Below, in pieces: positions 34,343 to 43,473 of a stretch of 64,000 nucleotides of DNA. The DNA is from Nonomuraea basaltis (GTDB taxonomy: Bacteria > Actinomycetota > Actinomycetes > Streptosporangiales > Streptosporangiaceae). How positions within the stretch are numbered: the stretch's first letter is position 1; each line of letters opens with the position of its first letter. The position numbers were made by a program, and so were the translations under genes. The notes under the pieces were generated by a model. It made no database searches, was not told where the DNA came from, and saw only the letters and a program-made list of their open reading frames with translations. The stretch spans positions 40,396-104,395 of the forward strand of contig NZ_VCJS01000020.1 of NCBI RefSeq assembly GCF_005893125.1, written 5' to 3'.

Positions 34343-35327
34343 AGTGGTCTAGTTCGGAGGGAAGGCCGAAACAGCGGAACACGCCCGGGTCGAGGAATCC
34401 GGCGATCTCCGTGATGCGGCCGCCGCGCAGGCTGAGCACGTTGACCGCGCCCAGCCGCCAGCGGTCCTCACGCCGCTGATAGCACGCGAACGCGAGCTGG
34501 CCGTTGGCCTGGATCGGCACCAGCCGCCAGCCGGTGGCGAACACGCGGCGGCGCAGGAACCGCTCCACGGCGTCCCGGCCGTCGAACCACGCCGGCAGCG
34601 GCGGCATCGTGAACCTGGCGTCCCGCGCCAGCAGCTCCAGCAGGGCGGGCACGTCCGCCCGCTCCCAGGCCGCCACGAAGGCGCCCACCAGCTCGCGGCG
34701 GCCCTCGTCGCCGAGGGCGTCCAGCTCATCCTGCTGCGTCACCGGCGGCACCCGCTCCTCGATCGCCTTCCTGGCGCGCTGCAGCGCGCTGTTGACCGAG
34801 GCGGGCGTGGTGTCCAGGGCGCGGGCCGTCTCGGCGGCGGAGAACTCCAGCACCTCGCGCAGGATCAGCACGGCCCGCTGCGTGGCGGGCAGGTGCTGCA
34901 GGGCCGCGACGAACGCCAGCTCCACGCTCTCGCGCCGGGTGTAGTGGTCGGCCGGGTCGTCGGGCCAGGGCTCCAGCCAGACCCGCCCCGGCACGATCTC
35001 GCCCAGGTTGTCGACGTCGTCCAGCGGCGGGCCGTACTCCATGGAGACCATCCGGCGCGGCCGGCGCTCCAGCATCCGCAGGCAGGCGTTGGTGCCGATG
35101 CGGTAGAGCCACGCGCGCAGCGAGCTGCGCCCCTCGAACCCGGCCAGCCCGCGCCACGCTCCGAGCAGCGTCTCCTGCAGCGCGTCCTCGGCGTCCTGGA
35201 CCGAGCCGAGCATCCGGTAGCAGTGCGCGTAGAGCTCGCGGCGGTGGCCCCCGACCAGCCGCTCGAACGACTCCGCGTCGCCCGCGCGGGCCGCGGCGAG
35301 GGTCTCGGGATCAACTGCGGCGGTCAT
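34341..35327 (-). CDS. ECF sigma factor with C-terminal SnoaL-like domain
   Basis: 328 aa. Sigma region 2 (ELYAHCYRMLGSVQDAEDALQ) and region 4 (LPATQRAVLILREVLEFSAAET) are followed by a SnoaL/NTF2-like domain from about residue 200 (FVAAWERADVPALLELLA, then FDGRDAVERFLRRR). Sigma factors of this SigG/SigJ-type layout use the SnoaL tail in place of a separate anti-sigma. The frame is open well beyond, but ATG at 35327 has GGAG 8 nt upstream. It lies just downstream of an HxlR remnant. Regulon unknown. Confidence 0.88.
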   Translation of the reverse strand: MTAAVDPETLAAARAGDAESFERLVGGHRRELYAHCYRMLGSVQDAEDALQETLLGAWRGLAGFEGRSSLRAWLYRIGTNACLRMLERRPRRMVSMEYGPPLDDVDNLGEIVPGRVWLEPWPDDPADHYTRRESVELAFVAALQHLPATQRAVLILREVLEFSAAETARALDTTPASVNSALQRARKAIEERVPPVTQQDELDALGDEGRRELVGAFVAAWERADVPALLELLARDARFTMPPLPAWFDGRDAVERFLRRRVFATGWRLVPIQANGQLAFACYQRREDRWRLGAVNVLSLRGGRITEIAGFLDPGVFRCFGLPSELDH

Positions 35328-35447
35328 GCTGCGCTCCTGGGCGGCCATGATGTCCTGTGCACGGGCGATCCACTCGGCCGGCCCGCACAAATACGACACC
35401 CGTTCGCGGCCGAGCGGCGTGAGGGAGTATGCCACCTCCGGCGGCAT
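35328..35447 (-). pseudogene. HxlR-family regulator remnant (C-terminal part)
   Basis: In the same minus frame as, and just upstream of, the sigma gene, PPEVAYSLTPLGRE (about 35400-35445) is the hallmark end of an HxlR winged helix (VEYxLTPLG). No intact N-terminal helix-turn-helix is found upstream. Probably a truncated gene. Confidence 0.5.
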
Positions 35448-35872
35448 CTGCGCCGACACCGACCGCCGCATGGCGCTGCTCACGGAGCCGGCCGCCAAGG
35501 AGGGCCTCACTGGTCCTGCCGACCCGGTGCCGAAACGTTCCGGTTCCGGCCATGGCAGTCCTCCATCCCAGGCGGGTGGCGTGGGGAAGGCGCTCGGATC
35601 TTCGTCTTCGCCGCGAGCGCGGACGCCTACTGGTGGCTCAGCGACAGGGTCGGGCACTACCTCGGTCTCATGTACCAGCTCCAGCTTCCCGACACGAAAG
35701 GCGAGAAGCGTGACGAAAGCCGAAAAGTCCGGTGGTGTGGGAGGCAAGTGGTAGTCGAGGATCTTTGGGAGAGGCGACATATGGGAAAGACTGTGCGTCA
35801 TGATGGGGCCAGTGGCCGTCACCTGACACCGGGCGGCGGCGGCACGAACTCCACCATGCTCCGGGAGATCGC
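35448..35872. other. Gap without an intact gene
   Basis: 425 bp with no complete gene. A plus-strand stretch near 35600-35700 reads ADAYWWLSDRVGHYLGLMY, which looks coding but has no start and runs into poor codon usage, so it may be debris of another gene. The last part holds the leader of the gene at 35873. Confidence 0.35.
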
Positions 35873-36559
35873 ATGTCCCGACCGCTGATCGGTATCACCG
35901 CCTACTTCGAGGCCGCCCGCTGGGGCGACTGGGTGCGGGAGGCCGTCCTGTCCCCGCACGCCTACGCCAAGGCGGTGACGCGGGCAGGGGGCGCGCCGGT
36001 GGTGCTGCCACCGCTCAGCCCGCACGCCGCCGAGGACTACGCACGCGGTCTCAACGGCGTGGTGCTGGCCGGCGGCGTCGAGCTGGCGGCCGCCGCCTAC
36101 GACGACGAGCAGGACGCGCGGGTCCCCGAGCCGCAGGCGCACCGGGACCGCTTCGAGCTGGCGCTGGCCAGGGCGGCCGTGCGCGCCGACATCCCGATCC
36201 TGGCCATCGCCAGGGGCATGCACGTGCTCAACGTCGCCCAGGGCGGCACGCTGATCCCGTGGCTGCCCCAGGTGCTCGACAACGACCGGCACGGCGAGCC
36301 CGGCGCGGCCCACGCGATCCAGGTCAGCGTCTCCAGCAAGCTCGGCAAGGCCATCGGCGACCACATCGAGGTCGTCGCCCCGCACCACCAGTCCGTGCGC
36401 CGGCTCGGCGGCGGCCTGCTGGCCGTGGCCTGGGCCGACGACCAGATCGTCGAGGGCATCGAGCTGCAAGGGCACAGGTTCGGCGTGGGCGTGCAGTGGC
36501 ATCCGGAGCGAGGCGATGACAACCGGCTCTTCGATGCGTTCATGGAGGCGGCCCGCTAG
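35873..36559 (+). CDS. PuuD-like class I glutamine amidotransferase, nucleophile Cys replaced by Ala
   Basis: 228 aa, peptidase C26 / gamma-Glu-GABA hydrolase fold. The nucleophile-elbow motif AICRGMQVLN reads [10 protein letters not shown], so Ala113 stands where Cys should be (codon GCC). The oxyanion loop is also altered ([12 protein letters not shown] for the usual TGGGD-type). His210 and Glu212 of VQWHPE are kept. The protein is probably not hydrolytic and may bind a ligand or partner. It is followed at 9 bp by an HSL-type hydrolase and an enoyl-CoA hydratase; its TAG stop provides the -10 box of the next gene. Confidence 0.85.
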   Translation: MSRPLIGITAYFEAARWGDWVREAVLSPHAYAKAVTRAGGAPVVLPPLSPHAAEDYARGLNGVVLAGGVELAAAAYDDEQDARVPEPQAHRDRFELALARAAVRADIPILAIARGMHVLNVAQGGTLIPWLPQVLDNDRHGEPGAAHAIQVSVSSKLGKAIGDHIEVVAPHHQSVRRLGGGLLAVAWADDQIVEGIELQGHRFGVGVQWHPERGDDNRLFDAFMEAAR

Positions 36560-36562
36560 GCT
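36557..36562 (+). promoter_or_regulatory. Leaderless -10 hexamer overlapping a stop codon (TAGGCT)
   Basis: TANNNT hexamer 6 nt before ATG 36569; its TAG is the stop codon of the upstream gene. Confidence 0.45.
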
Positions 36563-36568
36563 GCGATC

Positions 36569-37486
36569 ATGCCGCTGCACCCCCAGGCGCGGGACTACCT
36601 CGCCTCCATGGCGTCGGACGAGGAAACCGACTTCGACTCGCTCACGCTGGAGGACATCCAGCGGACGCGGGCGGCGAACGACGACGCCGCGATCCATCGC
36701 GGCCCGCTCACGAAGCTGCCCTTCGTCCGCGACGAGGTGGCCGAGGGCGTGCCCATCCGGATCTACCGCGCCGATCCCGGCGACGGCCTGCTGCCGGTCG
36801 TGGTCTACTTCCACGGCGGCGGCTGGGTCTACGGCAGCATCAGGCGGGCCGACGCGGTCGCGCGCTACCTGGCGATCCACGCCGGGGCGGTGGTGGTGTC
36901 GGCCGGCTACCGGCTCGCCCCCGAGCACCCGTTCCCCGCCGCCGCCGACGACGCGTGGACCGTCGTGCGCGACATCTTCGCCCGGCCCGCCTTCTACCAG
37001 AACAACGGCAGCGTGGCGGTGGCCGGCGAGAGCGCGGGCGGCAACCTGGCCGCCGTCGCCGCCTGGCAGGCCCGCGACGCCGGGCTGCGCCTGGCGCACC
37101 AGGCCCTGGTCTGCCCGGTGCTGGACGCGGCCATGGACACGCCCAGCCACCGGGACTACGCCAAGGGATACGCGCTCCCCGGCGCGGAGATCGCGTGGTT
37201 CCTGCGGCAGTACGCGGACGGAGCCGACCCCGCCGATCCGCGCCTGTCCCCGCTGCGGCTGCCCGACGTCGCGGGCCTCGCGCCGGCGACCGTGGTGACG
37301 GCCGAATACGACGTACTGAGAGACGAGGGCGAGGCGTACGCCCGGCGCCTGGCACAGGCGGGCGTGCCCGCCGAGAGCCGCAGGTACGACGGCGCCGTGC
37401 ACGGCTTCTTCGCCCTGCCCGGCCTGTTCGACCAGGCCCTCGAGGCCCGCGCGTACGTGGCGGAACGGCTGCGGGAATCCCTGTGA
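36569..37486 (+). CDS. Alpha/beta hydrolase, HSL/acetyl-esterase family
   Basis: 305 aa, cytoplasmic. HGGGW (82-86) forms the oxyanion hole of hormone-sensitive-lipase-type esterases, the nucleophile is Ser155 in GESAGG, the acid Asp248 (EYDVLRDEG) and the base His278 (AVHGFF). Length and spacing are normal. It likely hydrolyses carboxyl esters. The stop overlaps the GTG of the enoyl-CoA hydratase gene by 4 bp, so the two are translationally coupled and may act in one catabolic route. Confidence 0.9.
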   Translation: MPLHPQARDYLASMASDEETDFDSLTLEDIQRTRAANDDAAIHRGPLTKLPFVRDEVAEGVPIRIYRADPGDGLLPVVVYFHGGGWVYGSIRRADAVARYLAIHAGAVVVSAGYRLAPEHPFPAAADDAWTVVRDIFARPAFYQNNGSVAVAGESAGGNLAAVAAWQARDAGLRLAHQALVCPVLDAAMDTPSHRDYAKGYALPGAEIAWFLRQYADGADPADPRLSPLRLPDVAGLAPATVVTAEYDVLRDEGEAYARRLAQAGVPAESRRYDGAVHGFFALPGLFDQALEARAYVAERLRESL

Positions 37487-38271
37487 ACTACGACAACTAC
37501 GACAAGCTAAAGATCGACACCCCGGCCGACGGCGTGCTGAGGGTCACGATCAGCGAGCCGGGCAGGCTCAACGCCGTCGACATGACTGCGCACCGCGAGC
37601 TGGGCGAGATCTGGCGCGACGCCGACCGCGACGTGAGCGTGCGGGCCATCGTGGTCAGGGGAGAGGGCACGGCGTTCTCCGCGGGCGGCGACCTGTCGAT
37701 GATCGAGGAGATGACGCGCGACCACGCCACCAGGCTGCGCATCTTCGCCGAGGCTCGCGACATCGTCTACAACGTGCTCAACTGCGCCAAGCCGATCGTC
37801 TCCGCCGTCCAGGGCCCCGCCGTCGGAGCCGGGCTCGCGGTCGCGCTGCTGGCCGACATCTCCGTCGCCGGCCGCACCGCGCGGATCATCGACGGGCACA
37901 CCAGGCTCGGCGTCGCGGCCGGCGACCACGCCGCGATCGTGTGGCCCCTGCTGTGCGGGCTGGCCAAGGCCAAATACCACCTGCTGCTGTGCGAGCCGGT
38001 GACCGGGGCGGAGGCCGAGCGGATGGGGCTGGTCAGCCTGTGTGTCGACGACGACCAGGTGCACGACAAGGCCATGGAGATCGCCGTCAGGCTCGCCGCC
38101 GGCGCGCAGGAGGCGATCAGGCTGACCAAATACTCGCTCAACAACTGGCTGCGGCTGGCCGGGCCGACCTTCGACGCCTCGCTGGCCATGGAGTTCCTCG
38201 GCTTCAGCGGGCCGGACGTGGCCGAGGGCGTGCGCGCTTTGCGGGAGAAGCGGCCCCCGTCGTTCGGCTGA
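37483..38271 (+). CDS. Enoyl-CoA hydratase/isomerase family protein
   Basis: 262 aa crotonase-fold protein. The two oxyanion-hole segments are [11 protein letters not shown] (about residues 66-76) and [15 protein letters not shown] (about 110-124). The usual catalytic Glu positions (around [14 protein letters not shown]) lack one clear Glu, so hydratase activity is uncertain and another crotonase reaction is possible. The GTG start overlaps the hydrolase stop by 4 bp. A strong hairpin separates it from a convergent acyl-CoA dehydrogenase. Confidence 0.86.
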   Translation: MNYDNYDKLKIDTPADGVLRVTISEPGRLNAVDMTAHRELGEIWRDADRDVSVRAIVVRGEGTAFSAGGDLSMIEEMTRDHATRLRIFAEARDIVYNVLNCAKPIVSAVQGPAVGAGLAVALLADISVAGRTARIIDGHTRLGVAAGDHAAIVWPLLCGLAKAKYHLLLCEPVTGAEAERMGLVSLCVDDDQVHDKAMEIAVRLAAGAQEAIRLTKYSLNNWLRLAGPTFDASLAMEFLGFSGPDVAEGVRALREKRPPSFG

Positions 38272-38329
38272 GCACGGGCGTGTGCTTCCCCGGACCTCGG
38301 GTAGGCGCAGCTCAAGGAGAAACAACGAC

Positions 38330-38345
38330 ACGGCGGGCCCGCCGT
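38330..38345. promoter_or_regulatory. 16-bp perfect palindrome (ACGGCGGGCCCGCCGT)
   Basis: Gapless 16-bp palindrome in the spacer between two convergent genes, ahead of the larger terminator hairpin. Confidence 0.45.
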
Positions 38346-38365
38346 TGCGAGTAGAGGGAAGGCGA

Positions 38366-38399
38366 GTCCTCCGGGGCCGAGAACGCCGCCCCGGAGGAC
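38366..38399. terminator. Bidirectional terminator, 12-bp stem
   Basis: GTCCTCCGGGGC (38366-38377) pairs with GCCCCGGAGGAC (38388-38399), 10-nt loop, between convergent enoyl-CoA hydratase and acyl-CoA dehydrogenase genes. Confidence 0.8.
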
Positions 38400-38463
38400 C
38401 AAGCAGAGGCCTTCCAGCGACCGATCACGAGACGACAAGGTGGGAAACCGGGCTGAACGGCGG

Positions 38464-39645
38464 CTAGAAGCTGCGGGGCAGCCCGAGCACCTGGGTCGCG
38501 AGGTAGTTGAGCAGGAGCTCCTCCGTCACGGGTGCCACCTTCCCGATCCTGGCGTCGGCGAGCAGCCTCGCCACCGGATACTCCAGCGAGTACGCCATCC
38601 CGCCGTGCGTCTGGAACGCCGCGTCGGCCGCCTCCCAGGCGGCCTGCGAGGCGGTCAGCTTGGCGATGTTGGCCTCGGTGCCGCACGGCAGCCGCCGGTC
38701 GAAGGACCAGGCCGCCTTGTAGATCATCAGCCTGGCCAGCTCGATCTTGGCCTTGACCTGCGCCAGCGGGAAGGCGATGGCCTGGTTGGCGCCGATCGGC
38801 CGGCCGAAGACCTCGCGCTGCTTCGCGTAGTCGACGGCGACTCGCAGAGCCACCTCGGCTCCGCCCAGCGCGGAGGCGGCCAGCAGGATCCGCTCCGGGT
38901 TGAGGATGTCCCACAGCACGACCGCGCCCTGGTCCACCTCGCCGACCACGTTCGAGGCGGGCACCCGCAGGTCGTCGAGAAACACCATGTTCGACGGCGT
39001 CGTGTTCGCGCCGAGCTTGGGGATCGGCCGGTAGGAGAGCCGCCCGGCGGCGACCGCCTCGGGGACGTTCACCAGGAACACCGTCAGCCCGTTCGCGCGC
39101 GGCCGCGCCTCGGCGGCCGGGATGGTCCTGGCCACCAGCAGCATCCAGGTGGCCCGCTGCACGCCGGTGATCCAGATCTTCTGCCCATTGATCACGTACT
39201 CGCCGCCGTCGCGCCGGGCCGACGTGGTGATCGCCAGCGAGTTGGAGCCGGCGTCGGGCTCGGTCAGCGCGAAGCACGTCTCGATCTCACCCGTGGCCAG
39301 CCGGGGCAGCAGGTCCGCCCGCTGCTCGGGCGTGCCGTGCCGGGCGATCGTGAGCGCGCCGAAGCCGGGCGTCAGCACGTACGTGAACGCCGAGCCGCCC
39401 GCCGCGCCCGAGGCCGCCAGCGTCTCGGTGGCGACCGCCAGCTCCAGCAGCCCCTGGCCGCCGCCGCCGTGCTCCTCGGGCACCGCCAGGCCGAGCCAGC
39501 CGCCCTTGGCCAGCTCCTGCCAGACCTCCTCCGGCCACCGCTTGTCGCTCTCGCACCGCTGCCAATAGTCAAGGTCGTAACGGGAGCAGATGCCGGCGAT
39601 GCCGGCCTGGACGGCCAGGGCGGTGTCCGGAAGGGTGAAATCCAT
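38464..39645 (-). CDS. Acyl-CoA dehydrogenase family protein
   Basis: 393 aa flavoprotein. FAD/substrate motifs are [40 protein letters not shown] and [24 protein letters not shown], the last close to the C-terminus as expected. It oxidises an acyl-CoA to the enoyl-CoA; chain preference is unknown. The convergent esterase/enoyl-CoA hydratase genes suggest a shared catabolic theme. ATG at 39645 is favoured over GTG 39648 because TACGAT (39652-39657) lies 6 nt upstream of it. Confidence 0.92.
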   Translation of the reverse strand: MDFTLPDTALAVQAGIAGICSRYDLDYWQRCESDKRWPEEVWQELAKGGWLGLAVPEEHGGGGQGLLELAVATETLAASGAAGGSAFTYVLTPGFGALTIARHGTPEQRADLLPRLATGEIETCFALTEPDAGSNSLAITTSARRDGGEYVINGQKIWITGVQRATWMLLVARTIPAAEARPRANGLTVFLVNVPEAVAAGRLSYRPIPKLGANTTPSNMVFLDDLRVPASNVVGEVDQGAVVLWDILNPERILLAASALGGAEVALRVAVDYAKQREVFGRPIGANQAIAFPLAQVKAKIELARLMIYKAAWSFDRRLPCGTEANIAKLTASQAAWEAADAAFQTHGGMAYSLEYPVARLLADARIGKVAPVTEELLLNYLATQVLGLPRSF

Positions 39646-39651
39646 CACGCC

Positions 39652-39657
39652 ATCGTA
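39652..39657 (-). promoter_or_regulatory. Leaderless -10 hexamer (TACGAT)
   Basis: TANNNT hexamer 6 nt before ATG 39645. Confidence 0.5.
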
Positions 39658-39700
39658 GAATCATGTTCGGTTCAAGGTCGAGGCCACGCGCCGGACGCCT

Positions 39701-40291
39701 TCAGCGCCGCGGGCGGCGCGCGTGGAACACGAAGGCCGGGGGAGGGTTGCGCCACACCGTACGCCCCGGCACGACCTCCTCGAACCGCTCGGCCAGCAGC
39801 GCGCGGAAGCGCCGCGCCGAGCCGAGCGGGATGGCGTGAATGTAGGAGAACGTCGTGAACGCCGCGCCCAGGCCCATCGCCGCCGTCACCGCCTCCAGCA
39901 GATCACGCTGCGACTCCTCAGGAAAGGCCGCCCACGGCAGCCCGCTCACCACCACGTCCGCCTGCCGCAACCCCCGCTCCCGCAGCAGCTCGCCCAGCCG
40001 CGCCGCATCGGCGTGCACCACGTCCACGGCCGGGAAACGTCCGGCCAGCAGCCCCGCCATGGTCTCGTTGACCTCCACGGCCAGGTGGTGGCCGCGCCCG
40101 GCCAGCCGCTGCTGGATCTCCGCGGTGAACGGCCCGGTGCCGGGGCCGAGCTCCACCACCGTCGGTTCGCCACGCTCCGGGATCGGTGCGCAGACGGCGG
40201 AGGCCAGCCGCCGCGAGCTGGGCGCGACCGCCCCGATCACGGCGGGAGCGCGCAGGAACTGGCCGAGGAAAAGTGCGGTGTCGTTCGACAT
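39701..40291 (-). CDS. Class I SAM-dependent methyltransferase (PmtA / rRNA-adenine-MTase-like)
   Basis: 196 aa. Motif I is VVELGPGTGPFT (about residues 45-56), followed by HLAVEVNETMAG and HADAARLGELL for the adenosine pocket. SGLPWAAFPEE occupies the catalytic-loop position seen in phospholipid N-methyltransferases and in KsgA/Erm-like proteins. Phospholipid methylation is the likeliest role. It diverges from the two-component system. TAGGTT (40298-40303) lies 6 nt before the ATG, so leaderless expression is likely. Confidence 0.85.
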   Translation of the reverse strand: MSNDTALFLGQFLRAPAVIGAVAPSSRRLASAVCAPIPERGEPTVVELGPGTGPFTAEIQQRLAGRGHHLAVEVNETMAGLLAGRFPAVDVVHADAARLGELLRERGLRQADVVVSGLPWAAFPEESQRDLLEAVTAAMGLGAAFTTFSYIHAIPLGSARRFRALLAERFEEVVPGRTVWRNPPPAFVFHARRPRR

Positions 40292-40297
40292 GGCTCG

Positions 40298-40303
40298 AAC
40301 CTA
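40298..40303 (-). promoter_or_regulatory. Leaderless -10 hexamer (TAGGTT)
   Basis: TANNNT hexamer 6 nt before ATG 40291. Confidence 0.5.
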
Positions 40304-40398
40304 GGGGCAAGATCGCGCCCGATCGCTCCGCCGTCAGGGCGGAGCTGCGGCCAGTAGGAGGAGGCGCGGTCCTCCGCCCGGAGGATTAGCCGTTCACG

Positions 40399-42012
40399 AT
40401 GGACGGATACCGTGAGCGCATGCGTTGGCGCGGTGTGCCGCTGGATGTCCTCCTGGCGGGTTCGGGTGTGGCCCTGGACCTGTTGACCACGTCCCATGCC
40501 GGCGACACGAAATACCTGCCCGCGGAGACGAACGTCCCGATGGCGCTGCTGGCGGGCCTGCCCATGGGGCTGGTCCGGCGCTGGCCGGTGCCCGTCACCC
40601 TCTACCTGGGCGTGCTCCTGGTCGTCACCGACCAGCTGGGGTCGTTCACGTCCAACACTGCGCAGATCCTCGTCTGCGTCGCGCTCGGCGTGGTCGGAAA
40701 CCAGTCGAGCTGGCGGGCCAGCGCGGTGGCCGTGGCCGCGACGATCGTCGCGACCGCGATCAACATCGCCGACCCCGGCATCGCGCTCACCGCCGGCAGT
40801 TGGATGTACTCGTTCCTGCTGCCCGTCTTCCCCGCCGCGCTGGGCGCCTATCTGCGCAATTCGGCCGGGCGGCTGGAGGAGCGCGACGTCACCCCCGACG
40901 CGCTGCTCGCCGCCGGCGGCGTGGCGATCACCGTGCTCAGCACCTGGACCTCCTGGCACTCGGGCACCCAGCCCGTCTGGGTCGTCGGGCTGCTGGCCGT
41001 GGTGGGCGGCCTGTCGCTGGGCATCGCCAGGCGGATGCCCGGGCTGGTCTTCCTGGTGCAGGGCGTGCTGCTCCTCTCGGCCGACACCTACCTGAACGAC
41101 GCCGTCAACACCTGCGTGATCCTCACGCTGATCGCGATCGGCGTGTTCGCCATGCGCGTGGCCTCCTGGGCGTGGACGGCGGCGGCGTACTTCGCCGGCT
41201 CCCTGCTGACCGCGATCGCCGTCGTCGGCGACGACACGCACGTCACTCCGTTCCGCGTCGGCGTGCTGATGACGCTGGTCGCCACGCCGATCGCGATCGG
41301 CCGCTACCTCGGCATGCGGCAGGCCGCCGTGGCCGCCGAGCGGCTGGGCGCCGAGGAGTCCGCCCGGGCGGCGGTGGCCCAGGTGCGGGCCGACCAGCTC
41401 GCCGAGCGCGAGCGCATCGCCCGCGACGTGCACGACGTCGTCGCCCACCACGTCGGCGCCATGGTGCTGCGGGCCGGCGCCGCCCGCTACACCGCCCCCG
41501 ACGGCCCCGTCGCCGACGCGCTCACCGACATCCGCGAGACCGGCCACCAGGTGCTGCAGGACCTGCGCGACCTGCTCGACCTGCTGCGCGAGCCGGAGCG
41601 CCAGCCCCACCTGCTGGCCAACCCCGCCGACGTCGTACGCGAGTCGGCCGAGCGCATGGCCGCCGCGGGGCTCGTGGTCGACCTCGACCTCGACCCGGCC
41701 ACCGACCAGGCCCCGCTCATCGCCCGCACCTCTGCCGCCCGCATCGTCCAGGAAGGACTCACCAACGTGCTCAAGCACGCAGGCCCCGGCACCCGGGTCC
41801 GCGTCACGGTCGCTCCGGCAGGGGAGGGACTGTCGGTGGAGATCCGCAACGGCCCCCCGCCCACCACCCTCGAACGCCTGCCCTCGTCCGGCCGTGGCCT
41901 GGCCGGCATGCGCGAGCGCGTCCGGGCCCTCGGCGGCACCCTCAGCGCCGGCCCCGACGGAGAGGGCGGCTGGCTCCTGGCCGCCAGCCTGCCCGCGAGG
42001 AGCGCCGTATGA
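40399..42012 (+). CDS. Sensor histidine kinase (NarL/DesK type)
   Basis: 537 aa. About nine to ten membrane segments form the sensor part (residues about 15-310). The HisKA_3 dimerisation helix follows with the phospho-acceptor His345 in ARDVHDVVAHH. The HATPase region has the N-box EGLTNVLKHAG and the G-box SSGRGLAGMRERV. Its stop overlaps the response-regulator start by 4 bp (ATGA), so the two are co-translated. Signal unknown; multi-pass sensors of this type often respond to envelope or membrane stress. Confidence 0.92.
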   Translation: MDGYRERMRWRGVPLDVLLAGSGVALDLLTTSHAGDTKYLPAETNVPMALLAGLPMGLVRRWPVPVTLYLGVLLVVTDQLGSFTSNTAQILVCVALGVVGNQSSWRASAVAVAATIVATAINIADPGIALTAGSWMYSFLLPVFPAALGAYLRNSAGRLEERDVTPDALLAAGGVAITVLSTWTSWHSGTQPVWVVGLLAVVGGLSLGIARRMPGLVFLVQGVLLLSADTYLNDAVNTCVILTLIAIGVFAMRVASWAWTAAAYFAGSLLTAIAVVGDDTHVTPFRVGVLMTLVATPIAIGRYLGMRQAAVAAERLGAEESARAAVAQVRADQLAERERIARDVHDVVAHHVGAMVLRAGAARYTAPDGPVADALTDIRETGHQVLQDLRDLLDLLREPERQPHLLANPADVVRESAERMAAAGLVVDLDLDPATDQAPLIARTSAARIVQEGLTNVLKHAGPGTRVRVTVAPAGEGLSVEIRNGPPPTTLERLPSSGRGLAGMRERVRALGGTLSAGPDGEGGWLLAASLPARSAV

Positions 42013-42680
42013 TCCGCGTGCTGGTGGCCGACGACCAGGCGCTCGTCCGCGCGGGCGTGCGCATGCTGCTGCAGGCCGCGGGCGACATGGAGGTCGTGGG
42101 CGAGGCCGAGGACGGCGCCGAGGCGGTGCGCCTGGCCGAGCGCCATCTGCCCGACGTCATCCTCATGGACCTGCGCATGCCCAGGGTCGACGGCCTGGAG
42201 GCGATCAAACGCGTGCTCGCAGCCCGGCCGGGGGCCAGGATCGTGGTGCTGACCACGTTCGCCGAGGACGCCAACGTCTACGCCTCCCTGCGCGCCGGGG
42301 CGGTCGGCTTCCTGGTCAAGGACGACGAGCCGGAACGCATGGTGGACGCCGTACGCCGGGCGGCGGGCGGCGAGCAGCTGCTCGCGCCGTCGGTGCTGCG
42401 CAGAGTCGTGGAGCGCTTCCTGGCGGCCGAGGAGCAGGCCGCGACGCCCCCGCCCACCGGGCTGACCGAGCGCGAGCTGGAGGTGCTCGCCCTGGTCGGC
42501 ACCGGCCTGTCCAACGCCGAGATCGCCGAGAAGCTGCACATCGGCGTCACCACGGTCAAGACCCACATCGCCGCCTCCATGGACAAGCTGGGCCTGCGCA
42601 ACCGGATCCAGGCCGCGGTCGTCGCCCACCGCACGGGGCTCGTGGACGCGTCCTTCCGCCCGGTACGCCGCGGGCGCTGA
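42009..42680 (+). CDS. Response regulator, NarL/FixJ family
   Basis: 223 aa. The receiver domain has the acidic pocket ADDQ (D8-D9), phosphorylation site D54 (ILMDLRMP), and Lys in LVKDD. A LuxR-type HTH follows (LTERELEVLALVGTGLSNAE, then VTTVKTHIAASMDKL). It is partner of the histidine kinase it overlaps by 4 bp. The divergent methyltransferase gene may be among its targets, though no operator is visible. Confidence 0.93.
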   Translation: MIRVLVADDQALVRAGVRMLLQAAGDMEVVGEAEDGAEAVRLAERHLPDVILMDLRMPRVDGLEAIKRVLAARPGARIVVLTTFAEDANVYASLRAGAVGFLVKDDEPERMVDAVRRAAGGEQLLAPSVLRRVVERFLAAEEQAATPPPTGLTERELEVLALVGTGLSNAEIAEKLHIGVTTVKTHIAASMDKLGLRNRIQAAVVAHRTGLVDASFRPVRRGR

Positions 42681-42869
42681 GGTCCGTCACCCGGCGGACC
42701 GGCGATCATCCGCCAGGCGGACGACGCCCCGCCGCCCGTCGCCGGCGGTCTCCAGCACGTCACCTGGCTGTGGCTGGGCGCCCACCTGCCCAACGGGGTG
42801 CTCCTGTTCGGCCTCATCGCCGCGATGCTGATCTATGTCTGGTCACCGGCGGCCGCCCGCCGCCGCTAG
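42681..42869 (+). pseudogene. Orphan membrane-protein remnant without a start
   Basis: Directly after the response-regulator stop, in the same frame, 62 codons read GPAIIRQADDAPPPVAGG and then a hydrophobic segment (NGVLLFGLIAAMLIYVW) ending RRR-stop. Codon usage is coding-like but there is no ATG, GTG or TTG before the membrane segment. It looks like the 3' end of a lost membrane-protein gene. Its TAG stop forms the -10 hexamer of trpF. Confidence 0.4.
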
Positions 42870-42872
42870 GGT
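42867..42872 (+). promoter_or_regulatory. Leaderless -10 hexamer (TAGGGT)
   Basis: TANNNT hexamer 7 nt before the trpF GTG at 42880. Confidence 0.5.
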
Positions 42873-42879
42873 CTGAAGT

Positions 42880-43473
42880 GTGTACGTCAAGATCTGCGGG
42901 TTGAGCGAGCCCGAGCACGTGGCCACCGCCGTCGAGGCGGGCGCCGACGCCGTCGGGTTCGTCATGACCCGGAGCCCCCGCCGGATCGCGCCCGAGCGCG
43001 CGGCGGAGCTGGCCGCGCTGGTCCCCGCCCACGTGCTCACCGTCGGCGTGTTCCGCGGCGAGGACCCCGAGACGGTGCGGGCGGCGGCGCTGGCGTCCGG
43101 GGTGCGGGGCGTCCAGCTCCACGGCCGGCACCCGCACGGGGACTTCACCGCGCTCAAGGACCTCGGCGGCGTCCTGGTCAGAGCCGTCGACGCCGAGGCC
43201 GATCTGCGGTGCGGCGCCTACGACGAGGACCTCCTCCTCGTCGATGCCCCGCACGCGGGCTCCGGCCAGCCGTGGGACTGGGCAGCGGTCCGCGGCCGCC
43301 CGACGGGCCGGTGGATGCTGGCCGGCGGCCTCGACCCGGCGAACGTGACCGAGGCGATCGCCGCCGCCGGCCCGTGGGGGGTCGACGTGTCCAGCGGCGT
43401 GGAGATCTCGCCCGGGGTGAAGGACTCGGCCCTCATCAGGGCGTTCGTGAAGGCGGTGCGGGGTGCCCGCTGA
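42880..43473 (+). CDS. trpF: Phosphoribosylanthranilate isomerase
   Basis: 197 aa TIM barrel. VKICGL (residues 3-8) contains the catalytic Cys, and the phosphate-binding motifs AGGLDPANV and GVDVSSGVE are intact; Asp in LLLVDAP fits the general acid. It isomerises phosphoribosylanthranilate to CdRP, the third step of tryptophan synthesis. It is 18 kb from trpEG and preceded by its own leaderless-type promoter, with no leader peptide visible. The GNAT gene downstream overlaps by 11 bp. Confidence 0.93.
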   Translation: MYVKICGLSEPEHVATAVEAGADAVGFVMTRSPRRIAPERAAELAALVPAHVLTVGVFRGEDPETVRAAALASGVRGVQLHGRHPHGDFTALKDLGGVLVRAVDAEADLRCGAYDEDLLLVDAPHAGSGQPWDWAAVRGRPTGRWMLAGGLDPANVTEAIAAAGPWGVDVSSGVEISPGVKDSALIRAFVKAVRGAR

